A stretch of 64,000 nt of DNA from Pseudomonadota bacterium. GTDB taxonomy: Bacteria > Pseudomonadota > Alphaproteobacteria > Acetobacterales > Acetobacteraceae. Both the position numbers and the translations under genes were made by a program. Where the stretch lies: assembly GCA_021849425.1 (NCBI GenBank), contig JAJZSY010000003.1:62001-126000 (forward strand), written 5' to 3'. The notes below the pieces were generated by a model. That model made no database searches. It had not been told where the DNA came from and saw nothing but the letters and a program-made list of their open reading frames with translations. This document shows positions 54,157 to 64,000 of this stretch, in pieces. Every line of letters begins with the position of its first letter. Position 1 is the stretch's first letter.

Positions 54157-54231
54157 CAAGACCCGGAGAGACGCGAACCTCTGTCACCACCACGGATACC
54201 GACGCCAACAACGAATAACAGGGAGGAACAC

Positions 54232-55536
54232 ATGACAAACGCGGCCGACGCGCCGAGCGAAAAGCAGATCTACAAAGTCGCACTGGCCAGCATCATCGGG
54301 TCGGTGATCGAACAATACGACTTTCTCGTCACCGGCATCATCGCCGCCACGGTGTGGGGCGGGGTGTTCTTCAAGCTGCCCGGGCTTGCCGCGATCGCCG
54401 CCGCCATCGGCGTCTATGGCATCGGCATCGTCATCCGCCCTCTGGGAGCCTTCATCTTCGGCAACATCGCCGATCGGCGCGGCCGCAAGGACGCGATGGT
54501 CTATGCGCTGGTGCTGATGGGTGTCAGCACCCTGCTGATCGGTCTGACGCCCGGTTATGATTCGATCGGTGCTGCCGCGCCGATGCTGCTGATCGTCTTC
54601 CGGCTCGCCCAGGGGATCAGCTTCGGCGCCGAATTCGGCACGGCGTCGACCTGGGTCGTCGAGCAGGCGGCGCGCTCGCGGCACCGCGCCTTCTGGGGCG
54701 CCTGGGTCGGCTTCGCGATCCCGATCGGCCTGCTGCTCGGTTTCGGCTCGGTGATCGTGGTGAAGTCGATGATGCCGCATGCCGAGTTCATCGCCTGGGG
54801 CTGGCGCATCTTCTTCTTCATCGGCTTCCTCGTCGCCATCGTCGGCATCGTCATCCGCGTCCGCACCGAGGACAGTTTCGTGTTCGAGCGGCATCGCGCG
54901 CGGCAAGCGGTGCTCGAACTGCCGGCAAGCCAGGTCTGGCGCGAAATGCCAGGCCGGATCCTGCGCACCTCGATGGTGAACGCGATGTTCAGCGGCGCGT
55001 TCTTCCTCTGCTTCATCTTCGGCACCAGCTACATGAAGGCGGTCGGCTTCACCGCGACCCAGGCCGAAACCATCGGGCTGATCGCCGCAGCGTCGATGTT
55101 CGTCTTCATGTATATCGGCGCCCGCCTCGCCGACCGGCTGAACCGCCGCACCGTGCTGCTGATTTCGGCGGGAGTGTTCCTGGTGTTTGCGATCCCGTAT
55201 TTCGACCTGATCAACACCCATGATTTCGTACTGGCGATGATCGCCGAGATCATCGGGTTCGGCTTCGTGTTCGGCTTCGGCTATGGCGCCATTCCGGCGT
55301 TCTACACCGAAAACTTCCCGACGCGGTACCGCGCCTCGGGAGCGAGCCTGGGCTATCAGATCTCCCAGGTCTATGGCGGCGGGCTGATCCCCATCCTCGC
55401 CGGCCTCATGCTGCACAGCGCGGGCATGGCGCATGCCTATGTCTATATCGGCCTGATGGTGATGGCCTATGCGCTGCTGGCGATCTACGCGATCCTGACG
55501 ACGCCGGACACCACGGGCACCGATCTGGAGGCCTGA
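54232..55536 (+). CDS. tcuC: Tricarballylate/citrate MFS transporter (MHS family)
   Basis: A 434-residue metabolite:H+ symporter. It begins KVALASIIGSVIEQYDFLVT and carries the MFS loop FGNIADRRGRKDAMVYALVL and LAQGISFGAEFGTASTWVVE, typical of the MHS subfamily (CitA, TcuC, ShiA, ProP). The ENFPTRYRASGASLGYQISQ segment near the C-terminal domain is also typical. Its position after tcuB and 75-bp spacing support tricarballylate uptake, although sequence alone would also allow another organic acid. AGGGAGGAAC precedes the ATG. Confidence 0.85.
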   Translation: MTNAADAPSEKQIYKVALASIIGSVIEQYDFLVTGIIAATVWGGVFFKLPGLAAIAAAIGVYGIGIVIRPLGAFIFGNIADRRGRKDAMVYALVLMGVSTLLIGLTPGYDSIGAAAPMLLIVFRLAQGISFGAEFGTASTWVVEQAARSRHRAFWGAWVGFAIPIGLLLGFGSVIVVKSMMPHAEFIAWGWRIFFFIGFLVAIVGIVIRVRTEDSFVFERHRARQAVLELPASQVWREMPGRILRTSMVNAMFSGAFFLCFIFGTSYMKAVGFTATQAETIGLIAAASMFVFMYIGARLADRLNRRTVLLISAGVFLVFAIPYFDLINTHDFVLAMIAEIIGFGFVFGFGYGAIPAFYTENFPTRYRASGASLGYQISQVYGGGLIPILAGLMLHSAGMAHAYVYIGLMVMAYALLAIYAILTTPDTTGTDLEA

Positions 55537-55563
55537 CCCGCGCCGCCGCCCGGCACAGGCGGC

Positions 55564-55595
55564 AAAACCCGGCCGGAACCATCATCCGGCCGGGT
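55564..55595 (-). terminator. Terminator hairpin between tcuC and ntrX
   Basis: ACCCGGCCGGA (55567-55577) and TCCGGCCGGGT (55585-55595) form a perfect 11-bp stem with a 7-nt loop. On the minus strand it is followed by TTTT (the stem's last T plus three more) before G, so it suits termination of the ntr operon. It may serve both converging transcripts. Confidence 0.6.
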
Positions 55596-55612
55596 CCGGG
55601 ATACCGCCCGGA

Positions 55613-57007
55613 TCAGAGCGCGCCGCGATCCTCGGCGCCGATACCCAGCTGCTTGAGCTTGCGGTGGAGGGCGCTGCGCTCCATGCCGACGAAATTCGCC
55701 GTGCGGCTGATATTGCCGCCGAAGCGCAGCAGTTGCGCCTGGAGATACTGCGTCTCGAACACGTCCCGCGCCTCGCGCAGCGGCAGGGCCATAATGTCGG
55801 CCAGCGGGTCGATCGCCAAGGCGCGGGGCGCGTGGGCGCCGATCTCGGCGGGCAGGTGCTCGGCGCGGAAGGGTTCGCCGGGCTCGCCCGGATGCATGAT
55901 CATCAACCAGTCCATCACGTTGCGGAGCTGCCGGACATTGCCCGGCCAGTCATGAACCTGCAGCGCCGCCAGCGCCTCGGATGACAGCGGGCGCAGCGGC
56001 AGGCCCGAAGTGTCGGCAGCGCGCTTGAGAAAATGCTGGGCCAGGGCCGGAATATCCTCCCGCCGCTCCCGCAGCGAGGGGACCCGCAGCGGCACCACCG
56101 CGAGGCGATAATACAGATCCTGGCGGAACCGCCCGGCGCCGATCGCCGCCTGCAGGTCGCGGGCGGTGCTGGCGATGATGCGGACATCGACCTTGACCCG
56201 CGTCGAGCCGCCGATGCGCTCGAAGGCCTGGTCCTGCAACACGCGGACGATCTTGCCCTGGGTTTCCACCGGCATGTCGGCGATCTCGTCGAGCAGCAGC
56301 GTGCCGCCATGGGCGCGCTCCAGCACCCCGGCGCGGCGCGGCTGCGCCTGCGGATCGGCTCCCGCCTCGGTGCCGAACAGCTCCATCTCGAACCGCTCGG
56401 GCGCCAGGATCGCGCAGTTCAGCACCATGAAGGGCTGATCCGCCCGCTTCGAGCTGGCATGGATCATCCGCGCGACCACTTCCTTGCCCGCGCCGGCGGC
56501 ACCGGAGAGCAGCACGCGCGAGCCGGTCGGCGCGACCTTCTCGATGGCGTGGCGCAACCCGTTGATCGCCGGGCTGTCGCCGGTCAGGCTGGAATCAGCA
56601 CCGGCGCGCAGCCGCAACTCGGCATTTTCCGCGGCGAGGCGCGCGGCTTCGAGCGCCCGCTGGATGACGAGGATCAGCCGGTCCGACTTGAACGGCTTCT
56701 CGATGAAGTCGTAGGCGCCGAGCTGGATGGCATTGACCGCCATCTCGATCGTGCCGTGGCCGGAAATGATCACCACCGGCACGCCCTCGTCCTCGGCCTT
56801 CATCACCTTCAGGAGATCGAGCCCATCGAGCGGCGAGTTCTGCAGCCAGACATCGAGCACGACGAGCGATGGCCGGCGCTCGCGGAACGCGGCCAGCGCC
56901 TCGTCCGAATTGCCGGCATTGCGCGTGGCGTAGCCTTCGTCCTGCAGGATCGCATCGACCAGCAGGCGGATATCGGGCTCGTCATCGATGATCAGTATCT
57001 CGGACAT
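55613..57007 (-). CDS. ntrX: Response regulator NtrX
   Basis: A 464-residue regulator. The receiver has phospho-acceptor Asp52 (LVVLDVWLQNS). The AAA+ domain has Walker A SGAAGAGKEVVARMIH and Walker B GGTLLLDEIADMPVETQGKI. A Fis-type helix-turn-helix closes the protein (ISRTANFVGMERSALHRKLK). The sigma-54 contact motif GAFTGA is missing; the site reads FGTEAGADPQAQPRRAG, as known for NtrX proteins, so it need not act with sigma-54. It is the partner of NtrY, encoded 7 bp upstream. Confidence 0.95.
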   Translation of the reverse strand: MSEILIIDDEPDIRLLVDAILQDEGYATRNAGNSDEALAAFRERRPSLVVLDVWLQNSPLDGLDLLKVMKAEDEGVPVVIISGHGTIEMAVNAIQLGAYDFIEKPFKSDRLILVIQRALEAARLAAENAELRLRAGADSSLTGDSPAINGLRHAIEKVAPTGSRVLLSGAAGAGKEVVARMIHASSKRADQPFMVLNCAILAPERFEMELFGTEAGADPQAQPRRAGVLERAHGGTLLLDEIADMPVETQGKIVRVLQDQAFERIGGSTRVKVDVRIIASTARDLQAAIGAGRFRQDLYYRLAVVPLRVPSLRERREDIPALAQHFLKRAADTSGLPLRPLSSEALAALQVHDWPGNVRQLRNVMDWLMIMHPGEPGEPFRAEHLPAEIGAHAPRALAIDPLADIMALPLREARDVFETQYLQAQLLRFGGNISRTANFVGMERSALHRKLKQLGIGAEDRGAL

Positions 57008-57014
57008 GAAACTC

Positions 57015-59240
57015 CTAACGCGCCTTCAGCACCAGCGTCACCACGGCTCCCGCCCCATCCTCGCGGTCGGCGAGTTCAAGCCTGCCGTGATGATCTTCCA
57101 TGATCTTGCGAACGATGGCGAGGCCCAGACCGGTTCCTTTCGGTTTCTGCGTTATATAGGGCTCGGTAAGCCGGGCGCGATCCTGCGCGGGCAGGCCAAT
57201 TCCGTCATCGCTGACCGAAACCCGGAACTCCTCGCCCTGCCGCTCGATCCGGAGCCGGACATGGCCGGCCGGAGCCTCGCGCCCGGCATTGTCCGGGCGC
57301 ATGCCGATGGCATCGGCCGCATTCTGCAACAGGTTGGTCAGCGCCTGGCCGATCAGGCGCGCATCGCACGCCGCACGCGGCGCGGGCTCGGGGCTTTCCA
57401 CCACCCACTCGATGCCGGGATGCGCGCCGCGCTGGAGAATCACCGCCTCGCGCGCGATCCGCGCCAGATCCTCGGGCTTGATGCTGGGCTGGGGCATCCG
57501 CGCGAAGGCGGAGAATTCATCCACCATCCGCCCGATATCGCCGACATGGCGCACGATCGTGTCGGCGCACTGGGTAAAGCTGTCCTTGTCCGAGGTGATC
57601 TCGCGGGCGAAGCGACGCTTCAGCCGCTCGGCGGAAAGCTGGATGGGGGTCAGCGGGTTCTTGATCTCGTGCGCGATCCGTCGCGCCACATCGGCCCAGG
57701 CGGCCTTGCGCTGCGCCAATTGCAGCTCGGTGATGTCATCGAAGGTGACGACGAAGCCGGTCGGCCGTTCACCCTTGAGATCGGCGCCGATCCGCACGAG
57801 AAACACCCTTCGGTCGCCACCCCTGGCGTAGTCGACCTCGCCGGTGGCCGGCCGCGCCGGAATCTCCCTGACCTGGTCGAGGAGCGGCAGGAAGGCCGGC
57901 ACGAGATCGCCGAGCGCGCCGCCCAGATGATCGAGCAGGTCGATCCCGAGCAGGTCGGAGGCCGTGCGGTTTGGCAACTCGATCCGGCCGCGCGGATCAA
58001 GCCCGATCACCCCGGCGGAAACCCCCGCCAGAACGGTTTCGGTGAAGCGGCGCCGCTCGTCGATCTGGCCATAGGCGCTCATCAGCTCGGCGCGCTGTTC
58101 GGCGATCTGCCCGGTCATGCGGTTGAAGGCGCGGGACAGGCCGGCGACGTCGTCGCGCGTGTCGCCTTCGGGAACCCGCACATGATAGTCGCCGGTGCGC
58201 ACCCGCTCGGCCGCCTCGATCAGGTAGGAAATCGGCCGGGCGATCTGGTTGGCGAAGAGCAGCCCGATCAGCGCGGCACCCGAGAGCACCAGCAGGGCCA
58301 CCGTCGCGAAGATCAGCGCGAAGAACAGCTCGAACTGGGCGCGATGATGTTCGAGCCGGTTATATTCGGCGACGGCCTGCCGCGTGCGGTCGACATGGGC
58401 GAGGATCGAGGGATCGATCGGCCGCTCGACCATCAGCATCAGCGTCGGCGTCGCCTCCAGCTCGACGACGGCGCGCTCCAGCAGCGAGTTCGGCGCACTC
58501 CAGACCGCGACCTGATGCTTCTCCGCCTCGGCGATGATGTTGCCGGGCGGCAGGGTCACGCCTTCTGACGAAAACAGCCCGGCGGAGGCCACCACCTTGT
58601 TCGTCAGCGGCTCGAAGATCGCCGATTGCGTGAGCCCGTGCAGCGCGGTCTGCGCCACCAGAACGTTCAGGAACCCCTGGTCGAAGAAGTTCTGCGGGTT
58701 GCCGTAGAAGATTGGCCCGTTCTGGTTGAGCTGGTTGGCGATCGCCAGCGCGTCGAGCCGGATGCTGTTCTTCTTCGCGTCGAGATACCCTTCGGCGACC
58801 TGCTGGCTTTCGGCGAGCGCGGTGCGCACCCGCTGGTTGAACCAGGCCTGGATGCCGAGATTGAAGAAGACCGCGGCGAAGATGGCAACAAGGATGGCCG
58901 GCACCGCCGCCACGCCGCCGAACAGCAGCACGAGGCGCACGTGCAGCCGCGCCCCCGCCGCACCCCGCCGGCTTTCCATCACCACGCGGGTGACGCTGGC
59001 CGCCAGCACCGTGATCAGCAGCAGCAGGATCGCGATATCGCCGATCGCAAGCCCCACGGCGGCGCCCGAATGCAGTTCGAGCTTGATGCCGCCGGCGAGA
59101 TAGGCGAACGAACCGATCCCGAGCAGCAGCGCGAGCGTCGCCAGGATAAGCGTCGATACCCGGCCGAGCAGGAAATCGAGCGGCCCTCTGCGGCGCGGCT
59201 TCGCCTGCACCCCGGGCCGCGCGGTTTGCGGGTCCATCAT
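57015..59240 (-). CDS. ntrY: Sensor histidine kinase NtrY
   Basis: A 741-residue membrane kinase. Transmembrane helices lie in the first 100 residues and again near 290-320 (LFFALIFATVALLVLSGAAL), flanking a periplasmic sensor. HAMP (NQIARPISYLIEAAERVRTG) and PAS (GLDPRGRIELPNRTASDLLG) domains follow, then HisKA (RRIAHEIKNPLTPIQLSAER) and the ATPase (KGTGLGLAIVRKIMEDHHGR). ATG 59240 is used. ATG 59237 and TTG 59252, which overlaps ntrC, are alternatives. It is thought to sense redox or nitrogen state and control NtrX. Confidence 0.95.
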   Translation of the reverse strand: MMDPQTARPGVQAKPRRRGPLDFLLGRVSTLILATLALLLGIGSFAYLAGGIKLELHSGAAVGLAIGDIAILLLLITVLAASVTRVVMESRRGAAGARLHVRLVLLFGGVAAVPAILVAIFAAVFFNLGIQAWFNQRVRTALAESQQVAEGYLDAKKNSIRLDALAIANQLNQNGPIFYGNPQNFFDQGFLNVLVAQTALHGLTQSAIFEPLTNKVVASAGLFSSEGVTLPPGNIIAEAEKHQVAVWSAPNSLLERAVVELEATPTLMLMVERPIDPSILAHVDRTRQAVAEYNRLEHHRAQFELFFALIFATVALLVLSGAALIGLLFANQIARPISYLIEAAERVRTGDYHVRVPEGDTRDDVAGLSRAFNRMTGQIAEQRAELMSAYGQIDERRRFTETVLAGVSAGVIGLDPRGRIELPNRTASDLLGIDLLDHLGGALGDLVPAFLPLLDQVREIPARPATGEVDYARGGDRRVFLVRIGADLKGERPTGFVVTFDDITELQLAQRKAAWADVARRIAHEIKNPLTPIQLSAERLKRRFAREITSDKDSFTQCADTIVRHVGDIGRMVDEFSAFARMPQPSIKPEDLARIAREAVILQRGAHPGIEWVVESPEPAPRAACDARLIGQALTNLLQNAADAIGMRPDNAGREAPAGHVRLRIERQGEEFRVSVSDDGIGLPAQDRARLTEPYITQKPKGTGLGLAIVRKIMEDHHGRLELADREDGAGAVVTLVLKAR

Positions 59241-59244
59241 CCTC

Positions 59245-60704
<1,460 letters not shown>

Positions 60705-60708
<4 letters not shown>

Positions 60709-61850
60709 GGCAGACTCTCGGCGCGGTCCTCGAACTGAGGAAGATGGATCCGGAATTCGGTGCGGCCGGGCCGGCTGTCGACATTGATAAGCCCGCCGTG
60801 ATCGGCGACGATCTTGGCGACGAGCGCGAGCCCGAGTCCCGAGCCCGCGGCCTTGGTGCTGACGAAGGGCTCGAACAGATGGCGCCGGATATCCTCGGGA
60901 ATTCCCGCGCCATTGTCGCGCACCGCGATGAAGATCGGCAGGTTGCGCTGGCCGCGCGCGGGGGAGGCGGCCAGCCGCACCCCGTGCTGGAAGCCGGTCA
61001 TCAGCGTGATCTCGCCGTCCGGCCGCTGGGTTTCGGCGATCGCCTCGGCGGCGTTCTTCACGAGGTTGAGCAGCACCTGGACGAGTTGGTCGCGATTGCC
61101 CAGCACCGGCGGCAGCGAGGGGTCGTAGGTCTCGACGAAATGGACGCGCGCGCCGAAGCCCGATTGCGCGAGCCGGCGCACATATTCGAGAACCCGGTGG
61201 ATGTTGATGGCCGTGACGTCGAGCGGCTTGTCGCCGAACACCTCGATCCGCTCGACCAGATCGCGGATGCGGTCCACCTCGTCGCGGATCAGCACCGCGA
61301 GTTCCCGGTCCGCCGGCGTGGCGTTCGCCTCCAGCAGCTGCGCCGCGCCGCGTATGCCCGAAAGCGGGTTCTTGACCTCGTGCGCGAGCACCGCCGCCAT
61401 GCCGGTGATGCTGCGTGCGGCGTTCCGCGCCGAGAGCTGCTGGTCGAGCGCGCGGGCGGCGGAGCTGTCCTGCAGGGTGACGGCGAGATGGCCCGGCGCA
61501 TCGACGATCGCCGCCGCCTGCATCGACACGCCGCGGCGGGCGAAGCGCGGGCCTTCGAGGACCAGGTCATGCTCGGCAATCGGCGCCTCGTCGCGCCGGG
61601 CGCGATCGAGCAGGATGAAGATCGGGTGATCGGCCGGCACGAATTCGTGCAGCCGCCGGCCGGCGAGCACCGCCTGCGAGGCGCCGAACATCTCCTCGGC
61701 CGCGTAATTGGCGAACAGGAAGCGGTCGTCCGCGTCAAGCTCGATCACCGCGAGAGGCAGTGCTGCGAGGAGCTGCCCCGCACCGGTCGGCAGGTCCGGC
61801 GTGCTGGTCGCGGGTCCCCGGCGCGCGAAGGCGCCGCGCGGGGCGGTCAT
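60705..61850 (-). CDS. ntrB: Nitrogen sensor kinase/phosphatase NtrB
   Basis: A 381-residue cytoplasmic kinase. The N-terminal PAS domain ([20 protein letters not shown]) precedes the H box with His157 ([20 protein letters not shown]), then the N box ([16 protein letters not shown]) and G box ([20 protein letters not shown]). It phosphorylates or dephosphorylates NtrC according to PII status. It overlaps dusB by 4 bp and ntrC by 4 bp. Confidence 0.97.
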
Positions 61851-62908
61851 GCGGCCGCCTGGACCGGCGCCGCCGCCTCGCCCATCGCCCGGGCATGGAT
61901 GTCGTGGATCATCGCCTCGACCACGGCGGGATCGTCCTGCCGGTTGACGACGCCACGGAATTCCGCGGCCCCCGGCAGACCGCGCACATACCAGCCGATA
62001 TGCTTGCGAGCCATCCGCAGGCCGGGAAGCTCGCCATAATGCGCCCGCATCGCCCGGTAATGCCGGATCAGCACATCGCGCCGCGTTGCGAGATCAGGCG
62101 CCGGAACCCTCTGCCCGGCGGTGAGATAGCGCGCGACCTGGGCGAGAAACCACGGCCGCCCATAGGCGCCGCGGCCGATCATGACGCCATCGGCCCCCGA
62201 GCGGCGCAGCGCGTCCTCCGCCTCGTCCTCGGTCGTGATGTCGCCATTGGCGATGACGGGGATCGACACCGCGCCCTTCACCGAGGCGATGAAATCCCAG
62301 TCCGCCGTGCCCTCGTAGAATTGCTGGCGGGTGCGGCCATGCACCGTGACCATGGCGATGCCGCTTTCCTGGGCGATCCGCGCGAGGGCGGGGGCGTTGA
62401 GGCTCTGCCGGTCCCAGCCCATGCGCATCTTCAGCGTCACCGGCACGTCGACCGCCTTTACGGTGGCTTCGAGAATGCGGGCGGCGCGCAGCTCGTCGCG
62501 CATCAGCGCCGAGCCGGCCATCTGGCCGACCGCCACCTTCTTCACCGGGCAGCCGAAATTCATGTCGACCAGATCGGCGCCGCCGGCGACGGCGATGCGC
62601 GCGGCCTCCGCCATCGCATCGGGGTCGCAACCGGCCAATTGCACAGAATTCGGCCCCGTGCCCTCATCGACCGACGCCATGCGGAGTGTCGCCGCGTTCT
62701 CGTGGATCATCGCCCAGGAGGCGATCATTTCCGACACCACGAGCCCCGCCCCCATCGACTTGACCAGCCGGCGGAACGGCAGGTCGGTCACGCCGGACAT
62801 CGGCGCCAGGATCACCGGCGTCTCGATCGTCACATCGCGCGCGGCGCCGCCCGGCGCCTTGAGCCGGATCGGCCGCAATTTCGGAAAGCTGCTCATCTCG
62901 TTGCCCAT
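61847..62908 (-). CDS. dusB: tRNA-dihydrouridine synthase B (NifR3)
   Basis: A 353-residue FMN-dependent TIM barrel. It shows [20 protein letters not shown] at the start, the active-site Cys in [38 protein letters not shown] and [11 protein letters not shown]. It makes dihydrouridine in tRNA. In alphaproteobacteria this gene (nifR3) heads the ntrBC operon, exactly as here. MGNEM at 62908 and MSSFP at 62896 are alternative starts. Confidence 0.96.
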   Translation of the reverse strand: MGNEMSSFPKLRPIRLKAPGGAARDVTIETPVILAPMSGVTDLPFRRLVKSMGAGLVVSEMIASWAMIHENAATLRMASVDEGTGPNSVQLAGCDPDAMAEAARIAVAGGADLVDMNFGCPVKKVAVGQMAGSALMRDELRAARILEATVKAVDVPVTLKMRMGWDRQSLNAPALARIAQESGIAMVTVHGRTRQQFYEGTADWDFIASVKGAVSIPVIANGDITTEDEAEDALRRSGADGVMIGRGAYGRPWFLAQVARYLTAGQRVPAPDLATRRDVLIRHYRAMRAHYGELPGLRMARKHIGWYVRGLPGAAEFRGVVNRQDDPAVVEAMIHDIHARAMGEAAAPVQAAA

Positions 62909-63014
62909 GAATTAAGCACTACAGGGCCGGGCATTGACGCGCAATCGTCCAGTTGCCAAAGCCGCCCTGTTCCGGCGCGAACCCCGCCCGCCAGCCATCT
63001 GGAGATTCCGGCCC

Positions 63015-63533
63015 ATGGACATCAAGACCCTTCTCGCCAGCGGCGCGCTGCCCCGTGTCGGCACCGGCTATGACGTGCATGTGCTGGCCGAGGGCAGGAA
63101 ACTGATGCTTTGCGGCATCGAGGTGCCGCATGAAAAGGGGCTGGCCGGCCATTCCGATGCCGATGTGGCGCTGCACGCGCTGTGCGACGCGATTTACGGC
63201 GCCATGGCCGAGGGCGACATCGGCCGGCATTTTCCTCCCTCCGAAGCCACCTGGAAGGACGCCGATTCGGCGCGGTTTCTCCGCCACGCGGCGGGGCTGG
63301 TCGCGGAAAAAGGCGGCGCGATCGCCAATGTCGACATCACCATCATCTGTGAGCGGCCGAAAATCACTCCCCACGCGCTGGCGATGCGCACCCGCGTGGC
63401 GGCGCTGGCCGGCATTCCGCTCGATCGGGTGTCGGTGAAGGCGACGACCTCCGAGCGCCTCGGCTTCACCGGCCGCGGCGAGGGGATCGCGGCGCAGGCC
63501 GCGGTGATGCTGCTGATGCCGCTCGCGGCGTAA
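63015..63533 (+). CDS. ispF: 2-C-methyl-D-erythritol 2,4-cyclodiphosphate synthase
   Basis: A 172-residue MEP-pathway enzyme that forms the cyclodiphosphate intermediate of isoprenoid synthesis. Metal ligands are in [20 protein letters not shown] and [20 protein letters not shown]. The C-terminal [20 protein letters not shown] is diagnostic. The ATG at 63015 follows GGAG. Many alphaproteobacteria have an IspD-IspF fusion at this place next to dusB. Here no ispD domain precedes it. Confidence 0.95.
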   Translation: MDIKTLLASGALPRVGTGYDVHVLAEGRKLMLCGIEVPHEKGLAGHSDADVALHALCDAIYGAMAEGDIGRHFPPSEATWKDADSARFLRHAAGLVAEKGGAIANVDITIICERPKITPHALAMRTRVAALAGIPLDRVSVKATTSERLGFTGRGEGIAAQAAVMLLMPLAA

Positions 63534-63563
63534 TCCCGGCAGCGACGGACCGCGAGCGCCCGT

Positions 63564-64000
63564 TCATCCCCCCTGGCGGTGGGGCTTCTTCAGCAGGACG
63601 AGCGAGACCGCCGCGGCACCAAGGCAGATCCAGGCGGAAAGGCGCAGCGCGTCATCGAGGCTCCAGGTGCTGGCGTCGAGCTGCAACCGCCCGGCGATCA
63701 GCGCCATGGCCTGCGCATGGGACACGCCCCGCTGCGCCGCCTCGGCGAGGGTCTGCCGCACGAGGGCGTCGCTCATGGCGCCGCGCGTCAGCGCCGCAAC
63801 GGCTTCGGCGTGCCGTTGCCACAGCGTCTGCAGCATGGTGACGCCGACAATGTCGCTGGCGAGGCGGATGAAGTTGCTGGTCGTCGAGGCCGCCGCCAGG
63901 TCCTCGACCGGAATTTCCGACAGGATGATCATGGTGAGCGGCACGAACAGCATCCCCACCGCGATCCCCTGCAACAGCTCGCTCGGCACCGTTGCCGCGA
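63564..64000 (-). CDS. MFS transporter, DHA2/EmrB-QacA type (5' end outside window)
   Basis: The frame is open to the window edge, so only the C-terminal 145 residues are present. They show QGIAVGMLFVPLTMIILSEI and DLAAASTTSNFIRLASDIVG, matching the late helices of 14-TM DHA2 drug exporters. A loop follows (WQRHAEAVAALTRG), and then a last helix (LSAWICLGAAAVSLVLLKKP). The substrate cannot be told. It converges with ispF. Confidence 0.8.
   Translation of the reverse strand, partial: AATVPSELLQGIAVGMLFVPLTMIILSEIPVEDLAAASTTSNFIRLASDIVGVTMLQTLWQRHAEAVAALTRGAMSDALVRQTLAEAAQRGVSHAQAMALIAGRLQLDASTWSLDDALRLSAWICLGAAAVSLVLLKKPHRQGG

Noticed and set aside
55613-57007. NtrX as a sigma-54 activator damaged by loss of GAFTGA
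   Set aside because: Loss of GAFTGA is usual in NtrX proteins, so it is a family trait and not a local lesion.
62909-63014. IspD domain upstream of ispF
   Set aside because: Only about 27 codons of open frame precede the ispF ATG and they show no nucleotidyltransferase motif.

Overview
The window is GC-rich (coding third positions are mostly G or C) and gene-dense. It reads as the chromosome of an alphaproteobacterium, most likely an Acetobacteraceae member of the Acidiphilium type. This is inferred from gene content and synteny: dusB-ntrB-ntrC-ntrY-ntrX, ybgC-tolQ-tolR-tolA-tolB, ruvC-ruvA-ruvB, ffs-dnaX-ybaB-recR, and DUF1285-CoA pyrophosphatase-cca. No database was searched. There is no prophage, insertion sequence, CRISPR array or rRNA operon.

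Layout. 1-3.7 kb (minus): SRP RNA (ffs), dnaX, ybaB, recR and an OpgC-like membrane protein cut by the window edge. 3.8-6.5 kb (plus): NADH pyrophosphatase nudC, wrbA and a Tat-exported acid phosphatase, ending in a cluster of palindromic repeats. 6.6-13.3 kb (minus): a four-gene overlapping operon of MoxR AAA ATPase, DUF58, BatA/DUF4159 and GATase-like membrane proteins. 13.3-15.9 kb (plus): DUF1285, CoA pyrophosphatase and cca. 15.9-17.7 kb (minus): ppx and rlmE. Then come tRNA-Gln, a stand-alone E1-type thiamin-diphosphate enzyme and a large membrane GGDEF/EAL protein with an apparent globin-like domain. 24.4-28 kb (minus): a lutB-lutC-smr-XRE group (no lutA) and a GFA-family protein, with a candidate small RNA upstream of lutB. 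28.4-29.4 kb: a secreted lytic transglycosylase. 29.6-36.7 kb (minus): Tol-Pal genes (no pal), ruvCAB and yebC. 36.8-39.1 kb (plus): two overlapping glycosyltransferases. 39-45.5 kb (minus): TetA-like MFS transporter, gyrB, RNase P RNA, AmpD-type amidase, DjlA-like co-chaperone and lexA. 45.6-48.7 kb: old-yellow-enzyme oxidoreductase, pyridoxal kinase, CBS-pair protein and glycine-zipper lipoprotein. 48.9-55.5 kb (plus): amtB behind a sigma-54 promoter, an RbsD/FucU protein, and a GntR regulator with a tricarballylate operon (tcuA-tcuB-transporter). 55.6-62.9 kb (minus): the nitrogen-control operon dusB-ntrBC-ntrYX. 63-64 kb: ispF and the end of a DHA2-type MFS transporter.

How they work together. 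NtrB/NtrC encoded at 59-62 kb are the natural activators of the sigma-54 promoter in front of amtB at 48.9 kb. The GntR protein probably controls the tcu operon through a perfect 12-bp palindrome. LexA has a near-consensus alphaproteobacterial operator in its own leader.

Most of the window is housekeeping DNA. The signals most worth following are: two families of palindromic repeats at gene 3' ends, one of which supplies TAG stop codons; a candidate sRNA with a CCUCC motif; an AmtB with Glu in place of the first twin-His residue; the GGDEF-globin-GAF-EAL architecture; and expected partners that are missing locally (lutA, pal, ispD, glnK).
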